Shown here in pieces: positions 52,579-61,852 of a stretch of DNA of 64,000 nt; positions within the stretch are counted from its first letter, which is position 1, and the number at the start of each line of letters is the position of its first letter. The notes beneath the pieces are model-generated. The model was given only the letters and a program-made list of their open reading frames with translations. It made no database searches and had not been told where the DNA came from. Source of the DNA: Clostridium sp. Its GTDB lineage: Bacteria; Cyanobacteriota; Vampirovibrionia; Gastranaerophilales; Gastranaerophilaceae. Location: NCBI GenBank assembly GCA_018362895.1, contig JAHALR010000005.1, positions 21,394 through 85,393 on the forward strand, written 5' to 3'. Made by a program: the position numbers and the translations under genes.

Positions 52579-55500
52579 ATGAAAATTTTGAGTAAATATA
52601 AAACGGTTTTTGGTATTGTTTTATTTTTAATTTTTATTTTGTATGTGGCCTTTTTGTTTATTTTGCCAAACACATTGAACTTGAATTCTTATAAAAAAGA
52701 TATCCAAAAAATAATTTTCGATTCATCAAAAATTATTTTTGATGCTGATAATATGAAAATAGTTACGACTCCTGATTTAAAAGCAGGTGTGAAAATCAGC
52801 GGTCTGAAAATTTTGTATCCCGATAATAAAGAAATATTTTTATCAAAATCTACTGAGGTAAAAATAAGTCTGCTGCCGTTGATATTTAAAACTTTACGTA
52901 TTTCCGACATAACTGTTGATTCTCCTCAGCTGAAACTTATATATCTCAAAAACTGTCAGTTGGATTTGGTTGATTATCTCAACAAAAATCTTTTGTCATC
53001 AGCTGATACTCAAACTGCATCACAGGAGTTACCTTTAAAAATTTCTAAAAAACTGCCTGTTGTCTCTGTTAAGAATTATAATATTTTACTTTTGGACGAA
53101 AAAACGGGGAATAAGCTTTCTGCATACGGTTCAAATTTTGTTCTGGATAAAGCTGTAATCAACAAACATTTGAGGATTACAGCAGATGGAAAATTTTTGG
53201 TTAATAACTCGGAAAATGTGAATTATGATATTAAATTGTTTACATTTTTTCCTTCGATATCTTCTAATTCTGCCTCAAACTATAATTCTGAAATGCCTCA
53301 GATAGATTTTATAAATGAAATTGTAAAATATAATCCTAAGGCAGATATCAAAACTGATATAAAAATTAAAAAACATGATGGACATGCTGATATTAACGGC
53401 TTTGCCAATATAGATAAACTTAGCTTGGTGTTGGAGGGAGAGAAACTTCCTGACAGTTATGCTCATTTTAGATTTAACGGACATAATACTGAGCTGGATT
53501 CTAATTTTTGTATTTCGGATACAGAAAAAGCATCAGTGCTGCTAAATATTAGACATAACAACAACTTGAAGCTGGATTTGAATGTAAAAACAGATAAACT
53601 TACATTTGTTTCAATACAAAAATTTATGGCAGCATTGTTAAATTCTTTGAATATAAAAAATGATATTTCTTGTCTTATTTTGAAAGGTTTTATCAATGCT
53701 GATTTTTCAGTTAAAACAGATTTGAAAAAATTTGAGTCATCAGGATTCTTTAAAATATCTGAAGGTTCTGTTGCTCATAAGACCATTCCTTTAAAAATTA
53801 ATAACATAACTGCGGATTTGGATTTTTCTAATAATGTTCTTAATATTAAAAATACCGGTGCTAACATAAATGGTTCACAAATTAGTGCAGCTGGCAAGAT
53901 TGATTCAAAATCCTATGCTAATATTTCTATGCAATCTGAAAATATTAACCTTGCACCTTTATACAAAGCTTTTGCTCCTGATGAACTAAAACGTGCATAT
54001 CCTTTGAAAAATGGCTTTTTAAATGTGGATGTTATTGTCAAGGGTAAACTTACTGAAATTCAGCCTGATTTGAATATTATTCTTTCAGACTTTTTGCTCG
54101 GAATTTCTGGTACACCTGCAAAGTTGTCTTTGTCTAAAGCACAATTAAAAATGAATCCTAAAGATGTGGAAATTATTCCTTTTGTATTATATTTGAACTC
54201 TTCAAAAATTGATATAAAAGGCTGTATCAAGGATTATTTGAATAAACCTGATGTTAAAGTTACGGCTGTTGGTTCTGTGAATTCTGTTGAGCTGAAAAAT
54301 ATGCTTCCCTCTGAAGTTAAGGATTTTGTCGATGCTAAAGGTTACATTCCGTTAAAAGCTGTTGTTAAAGGTAATGGTAAAAAACTTGAAATAAATGCAC
54401 AGGCACTTTCTGATGCTGATAGACATTTTTCACCTGTTATAATCAAAAAAATGATAAATCAAACAGGTTTAATTAATATTTCAATGCTTTATGACAATGA
54501 CAGGTTAAATATTGCAGATATGTCTTTGTATCAAACAGCTAAAAAATCACTCGATGATGATTTTGTTAAAATGAAAAAAGGTGCACAAAAAATTGCCGGA
54601 TTAGCCGGTGTCATAAATAATTTGAGTTCTTCTGAGCCTGAATTAAAAATTGATTTTTCTATGCCCGAAGCACTTTTTCTTTCAAACTCGGCTATGCCTG
54701 ATGCTTTGTTGAAGATAAGGGCTGATATAGATATGTTTGGAGCATTAAAGTCGCCAATGATGAAAGGTTTTGTTTCTTTAAATGATATAAAACTGCCTGA
54801 TATGCTTACTAATGTTAGAACAGCAGATATTGAGCTGAACAATGATTCTCTAAATATAAAAGTTCAGGATTTGAATATAAATGGTTCTTCTATGAATCTT
54901 GATATGGATGCTGCTTCTGAATTTAATTCTATCTTTTTAATAAAAAATATGACATTATCTTCACAATTAATTGATGCGGACAAGCTGTTTGAAGCTATGG
55001 AAAAAATGAATAAATCTATGTCACAAAGTGCTCCTGTTTCAAGTACTACCGTAAAATCTCCTGTTGCTCCTGTAAAAATCTTGAAAGGTTCAGCAATGAT
55101 TCAGAAGTTTAAAATGAAAGGCACAGGGGCTGATATTGAGGCATCTGATATATATGGAAATTTTAATCTTTCAAATGATATTTTAAAAATTAATAATTTA
55201 AAAGCTTCGGTTTATAACGGAACAGTTTGTGGCAAGGTTGATTACAATCTTGCATCTACTGCGCTAAAAGCAAAAATTAACGGAAAAAATATTGATGCAA
55301 ATCCTGCTGTTACTGCTTTTACAGGAATAAAAGATCAGCTTATGGGCAAAGTTAATTTTGATGCGGATGTCAAACTTAAAGGTGCTACTTATGAACAACA
55401 GATGAAAACTCTGAACGGTAAGGTTAATTTTTCTCTAACTGATGGACAAATGGGCAGCTTAGGAAGGTTTGAAACATTTTTAAAGGCGGATAATTTAATT

Positions 55501-56202
55501 TCTCAAACCTTTGTTGCTTCAAAAATAGGTAGTCTTGTTTCTACTGTTGCGCCTTATAATACAGGAAAATTTTCATATCTTGATGGAGAACTTGATATTC
55601 ATAATGGCAATGCTCTGCTTTCTCCGATTAAGATGTCAGGTCCGCATATGTCACTTTTTATTACTGGTAATTTAAATTTATTATCTATGATTTCAAATCT
55701 TTCAATTATGGGGAATTTGTCGCCGGAGGTCATTTCTGCACTTGGTCCTGTTGCAGATCTTTCTGTTGAAAAATTTGCAGCATATATTCCCAAATTCGGT
55801 ACGGCTATTGCTTCTGCTATGAATAATTATAATTCTGCTGCAAATAAATCAGATTTGGGCAAAATACCTGCATTGACACCTGGAAAAGAAAATACAAAGG
55901 CATTTAAGGTTGTGTTGAGGGGAAATTTGAATAATCCTCCCTCCACAGTGAAACAGTTCAAGTGGCTTAACACACAGGAAAAGATTCAAGAAGAACAAGA
56001 ATCACTTCTTGAAGAAATAAAACCCAAATTGCCTGCTAATAAAGAAGAACTTAAACAACAGGTTAAAGAAGATTTGACCAATGCTATACAGCAAACCGAA
56101 ACAGCTAAGAAAATAAAAGAAAACAAAGCTGTGCAAACCTTTGGTGCGATATATAATTTCTACAAAAATAATGGAAAAAATGAAATACAACAGGAAAAAT
56201 AA
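52579..56202 (+). CDS. AsmA-family large envelope protein
   Basis: A 1207-residue protein anchored by one N-terminal membrane helix (about 11-32) with a large periplasmic body. The N-terminal AsmA part is recognisable, and residues about 850-1100 carry the AsmA-like C-terminal domain (MGKVNFDADVKLKGATYEQQMKTLNGKVNFSLTDGQMGSLGRF). The rest is repetitive beta structure, as in the bridge-like lipid-transfer proteins of the AsmA/TamB/YhdP group, which move phospholipids between membranes or assist outer-membrane assembly. The last 130 residues are acidic and helical. It is followed by a TolC-type gene with a 32-base overlap, so they form a translationally coupled pair. Confidence 0.85.
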   Translation: MKILSKYKTVFGIVLFLIFILYVAFLFILPNTLNLNSYKKDIQKIIFDSSKIIFDADNMKIVTTPDLKAGVKISGLKILYPDNKEIFLSKSTEVKISLLPLIFKTLRISDITVDSPQLKLIYLKNCQLDLVDYLNKNLLSSADTQTASQELPLKISKKLPVVSVKNYNILLLDEKTGNKLSAYGSNFVLDKAVINKHLRITADGKFLVNNSENVNYDIKLFTFFPSISSNSASNYNSEMPQIDFINEIVKYNPKADIKTDIKIKKHDGHADINGFANIDKLSLVLEGEKLPDSYAHFRFNGHNTELDSNFCISDTEKASVLLNIRHNNNLKLDLNVKTDKLTFVSIQKFMAALLNSLNIKNDISCLILKGFINADFSVKTDLKKFESSGFFKISEGSVAHKTIPLKINNITADLDFSNNVLNIKNTGANINGSQISAAGKIDSKSYANISMQSENINLAPLYKAFAPDELKRAYPLKNGFLNVDVIVKGKLTEIQPDLNIILSDFLLGISGTPAKLSLSKAQLKMNPKDVEIIPFVLYLNSSKIDIKGCIKDYLNKPDVKVTAVGSVNSVELKNMLPSEVKDFVDAKGYIPLKAVVKGNGKKLEINAQALSDADRHFSPVIIKKMINQTGLINISMLYDNDRLNIADMSLYQTAKKSLDDDFVKMKKGAQKIAGLAGVINNLSSSEPELKIDFSMPEALFLSNSAMPDALLKIRADIDMFGALKSPMMKGFVSLNDIKLPDMLTNVRTADIELNNDSLNIKVQDLNINGSSMNLDMDAASEFNSIFLIKNMTLSSQLIDADKLFEAMEKMNKSMSQSAPVSSTTVKSPVAPVKILKGSAMIQKFKMKGTGADIEASDIYGNFNLSNDILKINNLKASVYNGTVCGKVDYNLASTALKAKINGKNIDANPAVTAFTGIKDQLMGKVNFDADVKLKGATYEQQMKTLNGKVNFSLTDGQMGSLGRFETFLKADNLISQTFVASKIGSLVSTVAPYNTGKFSYLDGELDIHNGNALLSPIKMSGPHMSLFITGNLNLLSMISNLSIMGNLSPEVISALGPVADLSVEKFAAYIPKFGTAIASAMNNYNSAANKSDLGKIPALTPGKENTKAFKVVLRGNLNNPPSTVKQFKWLNTQEKIQEEQESLLEEIKPKLPANKEELKQQVKEDLTNAIQQTETAKKIKENKAVQTFGAIYNFYKNNGKNEIQQEK

Positions 56203-57520
56203 TAAACATTCTATAAAATATCTTTTTACAGCCCTTTTGATATTAATAATGGCGCTGCCTGTTTGTGCGGAAGAAAATTTGAAAAAAATTGATTTGGATG
56301 ATGCAGTAGCTCTATCTTTATCAAATAACTTAGATTTACAGTCTGCACGTATAAATGTTGAGCTTGCTAAAAATGATATAAAAACAGCAAACAGACTACA
56401 AAATCCTGATATAAATATTTTTTATAACTATGGCAGTGCTGGACGAAGCGAGCCTCAACAAATTGGTATAAGTGAACTTGTCGAGGTTGCTAAACGTTCA
56501 CCGCGCAAGAAATTAGCTAAGGCTAATCTGTATAAAAAAGAACTTGATGTAAAACTTGCAGAGTTTACACTTGAAATGGATGTAAGAGAAACATATGTGG
56601 ATCTGGTTGGTGCAAAATCTGTGCTTGCTTCTCTTAATGAACAAAAAATGTTTTTAAAAGAGCTTCTGGAGGTGGCTAAAAAACGTTTGAAGTCTGGTTC
56701 AGGCTCTGAGATTGATGTTATTCAGATAGAAATTGCCCTCAATCAAATGGAAACCAGAATAAATTCTGCTAAAACAGTGCTGAGAAGTGCAAGAAATGAT
56801 TTTAATAAAGCTTTAAACGTAGGTGAAAACAGCAGTGTAATATATGATACAAAAGAAGATATGCTTCCAGGTGAAACTGTTTTTATTTCTTTAAAAACTC
56901 CTGATTATAATTTAAAAATGCCGTCTTTTGAACTAATAGCGCAAAAAGCTTTAGAAAAAAGACTTGATATAAAAGCTGCTGCACAGGATGTAGAAATAGC
57001 TAAGAAAAATTTAACTGTTGTTGAAAGACAAAGGATTCCTGATATAGAAGTGTCCGGAGGATATGCTTATCTTGCTAAAAATCATTCTGATACGGGTCGT
57101 TATGCTCCAGGTGCTTATGCTGCTGCTAATTTACAAAATATACCGTTGTTATATGCTTACAAACCTGAAATTAAAAATGCAAAACTTCAGATTGAACAAA
57201 CAAAAATAAACTATGAGTCTGCAAGAAATAAAGCGCTTAAAGATTTAAACAGTGCTTATGATAGATTTTTGACTTCTCAAGTTAATCTTATTTTCTATAA
57301 ACAAAAATTGATAAAAGACTCTGAAAATCTGATGAAAATATCTAAGAAAAATTATTATGAAGGTAAATCTGATTTAACATCTGTGCTTGTAATGGAACAG
57401 GCATACGGAGAGATTATAATCTCTTACTTAAATTCTTTGACAGATTATTATACTGATTGGATTGACTTCTTAAGAGAGGTCAATAGTGAAGAATTTGTTT
57501 TGGAAACAGAAAATATTTAA
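56171..57520 (+). CDS. TolC-family outer-membrane protein
   Basis: A 449-residue outer-membrane factor. The signal peptide (ending VCA) follows a basic start, and the two OEP repeats are typical: DDAVALSLSNNLDLQSARINVELAKNDIK near residue 45, TLEMDVRETYVDLVGAKSVL near 130, and a second repeat to NYYEGKSDLTSVLVMEQAYGEI. The start could be 56171 or 56180; neither has a strong ribosome-binding site, and both overlap the AsmA gene, so coupling is likely. No adaptor gene is adjacent. Its stop overlaps the rex stop by 4 bases on a TTAA palindrome. Confidence 0.88.
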   Translation: MEKMKYNRKNNKHSIKYLFTALLILIMALPVCAEENLKKIDLDDAVALSLSNNLDLQSARINVELAKNDIKTANRLQNPDINIFYNYGSAGRSEPQQIGISELVEVAKRSPRKKLAKANLYKKELDVKLAEFTLEMDVRETYVDLVGAKSVLASLNEQKMFLKELLEVAKKRLKSGSGSEIDVIQIEIALNQMETRINSAKTVLRSARNDFNKALNVGENSSVIYDTKEDMLPGETVFISLKTPDYNLKMPSFELIAQKALEKRLDIKAAAQDVEIAKKNLTVVERQRIPDIEVSGGYAYLAKNHSDTGRYAPGAYAAANLQNIPLLYAYKPEIKNAKLQIEQTKINYESARNKALKDLNSAYDRFLTSQVNLIFYKQKLIKDSENLMKISKKNYYEGKSDLTSVLVMEQAYGEIIISYLNSLTDYYTDWIDFLREVNSEEFVLETENI

Positions 57521-58137
57521 ATAATGTCTTTACAAGCAAATTGTAAGAAACTGCCCATTATATTTTCATTCCAGACTTTTACTGTTGGAGGTACTTTTAA
57601 AACTGCCGGCGTAAAATTCCATATATATTTAATATTTGATTCGATTAAAAATTCTGCAACTTGTTGAGCGTATTGCCTGGGTACTGTGAGGATTGCTATT
57701 TCTACACCAAGTCTTTCAACAAGATTGGGAAGCTTTGAGATATGAAATATTTGCTTGTTGTTGACTTGCATATCAACTTTCTGAGGATCATTGTCAAAAA
57801 GAGCAAGAATATTGAGTCCGTAACTGTTGAAGCTGTCATATTTTGCGAGGGCAAGCCCCAAATGTCCTGCACCTACAATAAATGCATCTTTTGTATTTGC
57901 GAAGCCGAGCGTTTTTTCAATTGAGTCTTTCAGGTCTTTTACTATATAACCGACTCTGCATTTTCCTGCATTGTTCAATAGTTTGAAATCTTTTCTCACT
58001 TGAGAATCGTCAATATCTAACCTTTGTGCAATCTGAGGGCTTGAGATAGATTCGATTCCTTCTTCGATATATTCAACAAGTATACTGTGATATAAAGTAA
58101 GTCTGTTTGATACTTTTTCGGGTATATTTTTACTCAT
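57517..58137 (-). CDS. rex: Redox-sensing transcriptional repressor Rex
   Basis: A 206-residue repressor that senses the NADH/NAD ratio. The N-terminal winged helix has SSPQIAQRLDIDDSQVRKDF, the Rex signature recognition helix. The Rossmann domain starts FIVGAGHLGLALAKYDSF near residue 89 (G-x-G-x-x-G), followed by ALFDNDPQKV and the C-terminal swapped helix ending with WNENIMGSFLQFA. ATG 58137 is preferred, with GAGG 9 bases upstream. It is divergent from the hydrogenase operon, whose promoter carries Rex-like palindromes. Confidence 0.95.
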   Translation of the reverse strand: MSKNIPEKVSNRLTLYHSILVEYIEEGIESISSPQIAQRLDIDDSQVRKDFKLLNNAGKCRVGYIVKDLKDSIEKTLGFANTKDAFIVGAGHLGLALAKYDSFNSYGLNILALFDNDPQKVDMQVNNKQIFHISKLPNLVERLGVEIAILTVPRQYAQQVAEFLIESNIKYIWNFTPAVLKVPPTVKVWNENIMGSFLQFACKDII

Positions 58138-58275
58138 AGTCTTAAACCTCTTGAATCTCAAAAAAAATTATACATCAAATAAAGAAAAAAATCACGATTT
58201 AAGTCGTTGCAAATTTTAATAAAAATTAAAAACCCTTATTTGAGAACGTTCTTTCTCTTTGGTTTGATGCTTTAA

Positions 58276-58293
58276 TGGTGAATTAAATCACAA
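58276..58293. promoter_or_regulatory. Candidate Rex operator 1
   Basis: TGGTGAATTAAATCACAA matches the TTGTGA-N6-TCACAA Rex pattern except for one base (the second T is a G) in the left arm. It lies just upstream of the -35 at 58303, between rex and the hydrogenase operon. Confidence 0.7.
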
Positions 58294-58302
58294 TATGAAT
58301 GC

Positions 58303-58331
58303 TTGATATTTGTATAAAAATACCTTAAAAT
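58303..58331 (+). promoter_or_regulatory. Candidate promoter of the hydrogenase operon
   Basis: TTGATA (58303-58308) and TAAAAT (58326-58331) with 17-base spacing. The promoter is enclosed by the two Rex-like sites, at -44 and +3 relative to the predicted start site near 58338. Confidence 0.6.
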
Positions 58332-58343
58332 ATTGTTTGGTAT

Positions 58344-58361
58344 TGGTGAATTTCTTCACGA
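58344..58361. promoter_or_regulatory. Candidate Rex operator 2
   Basis: TGGTGAATTTCTTCACGA, GTGAA-N4-TTCAC with perfect inner arms and consensus-like ends, just downstream of the -10 and 27 bases before the start codon at 58388. Binding here would block initiation. Confidence 0.72.
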
Positions 58362-58387
58362 TATATAGACTTATAGGAAGATAAAAA

Positions 58388-58636
58388 ATGGAAAAGACAA
58401 AAACTATTACAATTAAAGTGTGTATGGGGAGCTCTTGTTTTGCCAGAGGCAATGCGGCAAACCTTGAATTCATTGAAAATTTTGTAAAAGACAATGGTCT
58501 CGATGCTAAAATCGAAGTTGTTGGCAGCAGATGTGAAAATAACTGTGCGGTCGGTCCTAATGTGATTATTAACGGAGAAAATTGTGAGTCAGCTTCTCCT
58601 GTCAGACTAGAAAGTATTTTAAAAAAATATCTGTAA
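58388..58636 (+). CDS. Thioredoxin-like [2Fe-2S] ferredoxin
   Basis: An 82-residue protein of the NuoE-C/HydC-like fold. The four cluster cysteines are CMGSSC (positions 12 and 17) and CENNC (55 and 59), the CX4C...CX3C spacing of this family. It binds one [2Fe-2S] cluster and passes electrons. It is the first gene of the hydrogenase operon. AGGAAG lies before ATG 58388. Confidence 0.9.
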   Translation: MEKTKTITIKVCMGSSCFARGNAANLEFIENFVKDNGLDAKIEVVGSRCENNCAVGPNVIINGENCESASPVRLESILKKYL

Positions 58637-58660
58637 TTAATTCACCTGAGAGGTCTCTTA

Positions 58661-60403
58661 ATGAATAATCAATATCCTATCTACACACTCAAGAATGAGT
58701 GCGTGGATTGTTATAAGTGTGTACGTCAATGTCATATGAAAGCTATACGTATTGAAAATGGTCATGCTTCTGTTATTCCTGAGAAGTGTATAGCATGCGG
58801 TCATTGTGTTTTGATTTGTCCTGCTGAGGCTAAAAAAATCAGAAATGACATTAATCGTGCGAGAGCAGTGCTTACGGCCAAGAAGCGTGTTTTTGTTTCA
58901 CTTGCTCCAAGTTGGGCTGGTTTTTTTGAATGTGGTTCCGAAAAATTTATTACAGCATTAAAAAAACTCGGTTTTGAAGGTGTTTCAGAAACGGCTCTGG
59001 GGGCACAGGAGGTATCTATTGAAGTAACAAAAATTCTTTCGAAAAGAGAAAAGAAAATACATATTTCAAGTGCCTGTCCTGCTATTGTTGATTATGTTCG
59101 TCTTTATATGCCTGAGTATACAAAATTTATTACACCCGTTGCTTCACCTGCATTGACTCATGCTAAGTTGTTGAAAAAACGATACGGTGATGATATTGGT
59201 GTCATTTTTGTAGGCCCTTGTATTGCAAAGAAAAATGAAGCAGACAGAAATCCTGAGCTTATTGATGTGTCATTGACTTTCCATGAGCTGGTGGAGTGGT
59301 TTAATCAAGAAAATGTTGACTTTAATAATGTTGAAGTGCCTGAAGATGAACGGGAATTAAAATTTGTACCCAAAAAAGCGTATGAAGGTGCATATTATCC
59401 TATTGAAGGGGGAATGAACAAAACAATAAGACTTTCTGGATGCGAAAAAGATATTCAACTGGTAAGTGTAAGTTCTATTCCTGCTTTTAAAGAGTCTTTG
59501 GAAAATATCAACCCGGATGAGATTGATAGGCCTATTTTTGTTGAAGCTCTTGCGTGTGCAGGCGGTTGTGCTAACGGTCCTTGTAAAGATCATAAAAAGC
59601 CGGGTATTCTTACAATGTCAGATATTCTAAGAACAGTAAAACTGAGAGATGATATCCCGTCAGAGCCAGAGGTTGTTGTTGCAAAAGAATACAGAGAACG
59701 ACCTCAAAATACAAGAAAATATACACCGGAAGAAATTTCAGAGGCGATGGCAAGCATTGGTAAACATGGTGCTGAGGATGAATTAAATTGTGGCGGATGT
59801 GGCTATGATACATGCCGTCAATTGGCTGAAGCTCTGCTCTCGGGAGATGCGGAGCCTTCTATGTGTGTTTCTTATATGCGTAAACTTGCTATAAGAAAAG
59901 CCAGTGCTATGCTTCGCTCTATGCCTTCAGCTATTGTAATGGCTGATGCGGATTTGAGAATTATTGAGACCAATGAGGCTTTTGTCAGAATGTTTGCTCC
60001 TGATTTGGTTGAGATTTTTAACGGTCGTCCTGAAGGATTGGCAGGTGGTGCTCTGGATAGAGTTATTCCGTTTGTTGATCTTTTTAAACGTACTTTAAAA
60101 TCAGGCAAAGATATTCACAAGGAAAGATATCCTGTCGGAAAAAATCTTTACGATATTGCTGTTTTTGAAATAGAAAGAAATAAAATTGTCGGTGCTGTAA
60201 TTACGGACGTGACCAAAACAGAAATGAAACGTGAGCAAATTGCCAAAAAAGCTCATGAAGTTATTGAGAAAAATATTGCTACGGTTCAAAATATAGCTTG
60301 TCTTTTAGGTGAACATATGGTTGATACAGAACTGCTTCTCAGCCAGATTGCCCAAGGTTATGAAGAAACACATGAAGAAGATGACGAAGCAGGAGAAAAA
60401 TAA
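58661..60403 (+). CDS. Sensory-type [FeFe] hydrogenase-like protein with PAS domain (HydS/HfsB-like)
   Basis: A 580-residue multidomain protein. Two 4Fe-4S ferredoxin motifs (CVDCYKCVRQC near 14-24 and CIACGHCVLIC near 44-54) precede an H-cluster-like domain: SSACPA with Cys139, GPCIAKKNE with Cys187, and EALACAGGC with Cys299 and Cys303. A further 4Fe-4S motif CGGCGYDTC follows near 388, and a PAS domain near 415-525. The residue matching the proton-shuttle Cys of TSCCPGW is Ala138, as in putative sensory hydrogenases, so low catalysis is expected. The downstream SpoIIE phosphatase would receive the signal. Confidence 0.87.
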   Translation: MNNQYPIYTLKNECVDCYKCVRQCHMKAIRIENGHASVIPEKCIACGHCVLICPAEAKKIRNDINRARAVLTAKKRVFVSLAPSWAGFFECGSEKFITALKKLGFEGVSETALGAQEVSIEVTKILSKREKKIHISSACPAIVDYVRLYMPEYTKFITPVASPALTHAKLLKKRYGDDIGVIFVGPCIAKKNEADRNPELIDVSLTFHELVEWFNQENVDFNNVEVPEDERELKFVPKKAYEGAYYPIEGGMNKTIRLSGCEKDIQLVSVSSIPAFKESLENINPDEIDRPIFVEALACAGGCANGPCKDHKKPGILTMSDILRTVKLRDDIPSEPEVVVAKEYRERPQNTRKYTPEEISEAMASIGKHGAEDELNCGGCGYDTCRQLAEALLSGDAEPSMCVSYMRKLAIRKASAMLRSMPSAIVMADADLRIIETNEAFVRMFAPDLVEIFNGRPEGLAGGALDRVIPFVDLFKRTLKSGKDIHKERYPVGKNLYDIAVFEIERNKIVGAVITDVTKTEMKREQIAKKAHEVIEKNIATVQNIACLLGEHMVDTELLLSQIAQGYEETHEEDDEAGEK

Positions 60404-61578
60404 TGCCTGAAGAATCATTTTTCGTTGACATAGATTGTTATCAACAAAAAAAAGACGGACAAAACACTTTTGGTGATTATTTTAAATCCAAAAGATTTAC
60501 GGATGAAGGTCGTGTTCTGGCTGTTTTGTCAGACGGTTTGGGCAGTGGAATTAAAGCGAATATTCTTGCTACGATGACAGCGACAATGATTCTTAAGTTT
60601 ATAGAAGAAGGCAAGGATATTCTAAAAGCAACCGAAGTAATTATGAACTCTTTACCCGTTTGTCAGGTTCGAAAGATTAGTTATGCAACATTCTCTGCTT
60701 TTGAATGTACGGATGAAGGGCAGATAAAGATAGTTGAAGAAGGTAATCCTGACTTTATCCATATAAGAGGAGGAAGAGTTCTTGAACATGAAGCCAAAGT
60801 TATCACTTCAAAAAAATTTACCAACAGACATATGCATCTTTATCATTTTCAGTTGGAGCCTGAGGATAGATTGATATTCTGTTCTGACGGAGTTACACAG
60901 GCAGGAATGGGTACAGATGAATATAAGCTGGGTTGGAGAAGAGAAAATCTCATCAAGTTTGTTGAATCTGAAATCTCTAGAAATCCTACAATCTCAAGCA
61001 GTCATTTATCCTGTGAAATTGTAAAAGAGGCGATTCGAAAAGAACCTGAACATAAAGCCAAAGATGATGTTTCAGCTCTTGTGTTGTATTTTAGGAAACC
61101 AAGAAACCTGTTGATTTTTACTGGTCCTCCATATCGTCAGGACAGAGATACAGAGTATGCTAAGCTGTTTGATGATTTTGACGGCAAAAAGGCAATTGTG
61201 GGCGGTACTACTGCAAATATAATAGCAAGAGAACTCGGGCGTGAGATAACTACTGAAAAATATAACAAAGGAATGCTGCCTGCTTGTTCTCATATGGATG
61301 GAGTTGACCTTATTACAGAAGGGATTTTGACTCTCACCAAGGTTTTAGAATATTTGAATGAAGGTTACGATAGATGGCCTGATGATGCAGCAGGTCGTTT
61401 GATTACTTTGCTTTTGGATTCTGATGTTATTAATTTTATGATTGGCTCAAAGCTTAATCAGGCTCATTATGATCCTGATTTGCCTTTGGAATTGGAAATA
61501 AGAAAAAATGTTGTAAAACAACTGGAAAAAATTTTATCAGGACGTTATATTAAAAAAGTAAACCTCAAATTTATCTAA
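60403..61578 (+). CDS. SpoIIE-family PP2C protein phosphatase
   Basis: A 391-residue Ser/Thr phosphatase. The SpoIIE core covers about residues 1-235: GDYFKSKRF, VLAVLSDGLGSGIKANILATMT (metal-binding Asp-Gly), ICF-type FCSDGVTQAG and DDVSALVLYF near the end. The C-terminal 150 residues are an alpha/beta region (IFTGPPYRQDRD, IVGGTTANIIARE) I cannot assign. It overlaps the sensory hydrogenase gene (TAATG). Its substrate could be an anti-sigma antagonist or a transcription factor; none is in the window. Confidence 0.88.
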   Translation: MPEESFFVDIDCYQQKKDGQNTFGDYFKSKRFTDEGRVLAVLSDGLGSGIKANILATMTATMILKFIEEGKDILKATEVIMNSLPVCQVRKISYATFSAFECTDEGQIKIVEEGNPDFIHIRGGRVLEHEAKVITSKKFTNRHMHLYHFQLEPEDRLIFCSDGVTQAGMGTDEYKLGWRRENLIKFVESEISRNPTISSSHLSCEIVKEAIRKEPEHKAKDDVSALVLYFRKPRNLLIFTGPPYRQDRDTEYAKLFDDFDGKKAIVGGTTANIIARELGREITTEKYNKGMLPACSHMDGVDLITEGILTLTKVLEYLNEGYDRWPDDAAGRLITLLLDSDVINFMIGSKLNQAHYDPDLPLELEIRKNVVKQLEKILSGRYIKKVNLKFI

Positions 61579-61588
61579 GGGAGAATTT

Positions 61589-61852
61589 ATGGAAGAAGCT
61601 GGAAAAATATTATTGGAAGTATGTTTTGGCACTACGTGTTTTGTAATGGGCGCATCAAAGCTGCAAGAAATTGAAACACTCATGCCGCCTCAATACAAAA
61701 ACAGAGTAGAGGTAAAGGCTCATACTTGTTTGGATTTGTGTAAAAATTCAACATATATGAAAGCTCCTTTTGTAAAACTTGACGGTGAGATAATTTCTGA
61801 GGCCACAGTAGAAAAAGTATTGAAGGCAATAGAAAGAAAAATCAATGGATAA
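61589..61852 (+). CDS. Thioredoxin-like [2Fe-2S] ferredoxin, second copy
   Basis: An 87-residue protein with CFGTTC (near 12-17) and CLDLC (near 53-57), the same CX4C...CX3C pattern as the first operon gene. The sequences are only distantly alike, so it is not a recent duplication. It overlaps the hydrogenase gene by 8 bases and is probably its direct electron partner. Confidence 0.87.
   Translation: MEEAGKILLEVCFGTTCFVMGASKLQEIETLMPPQYKNRVEVKAHTCLDLCKNSTYMKAPFVKLDGEIISEATVEKVLKAIERKING

Noticed and set aside
58243..58252. LexA-type box AGAACGTTCT upstream of rex
   Set aside because: It is a perfect palindrome, but lacks the central spacer of known LexA sites and has no context of DNA repair.
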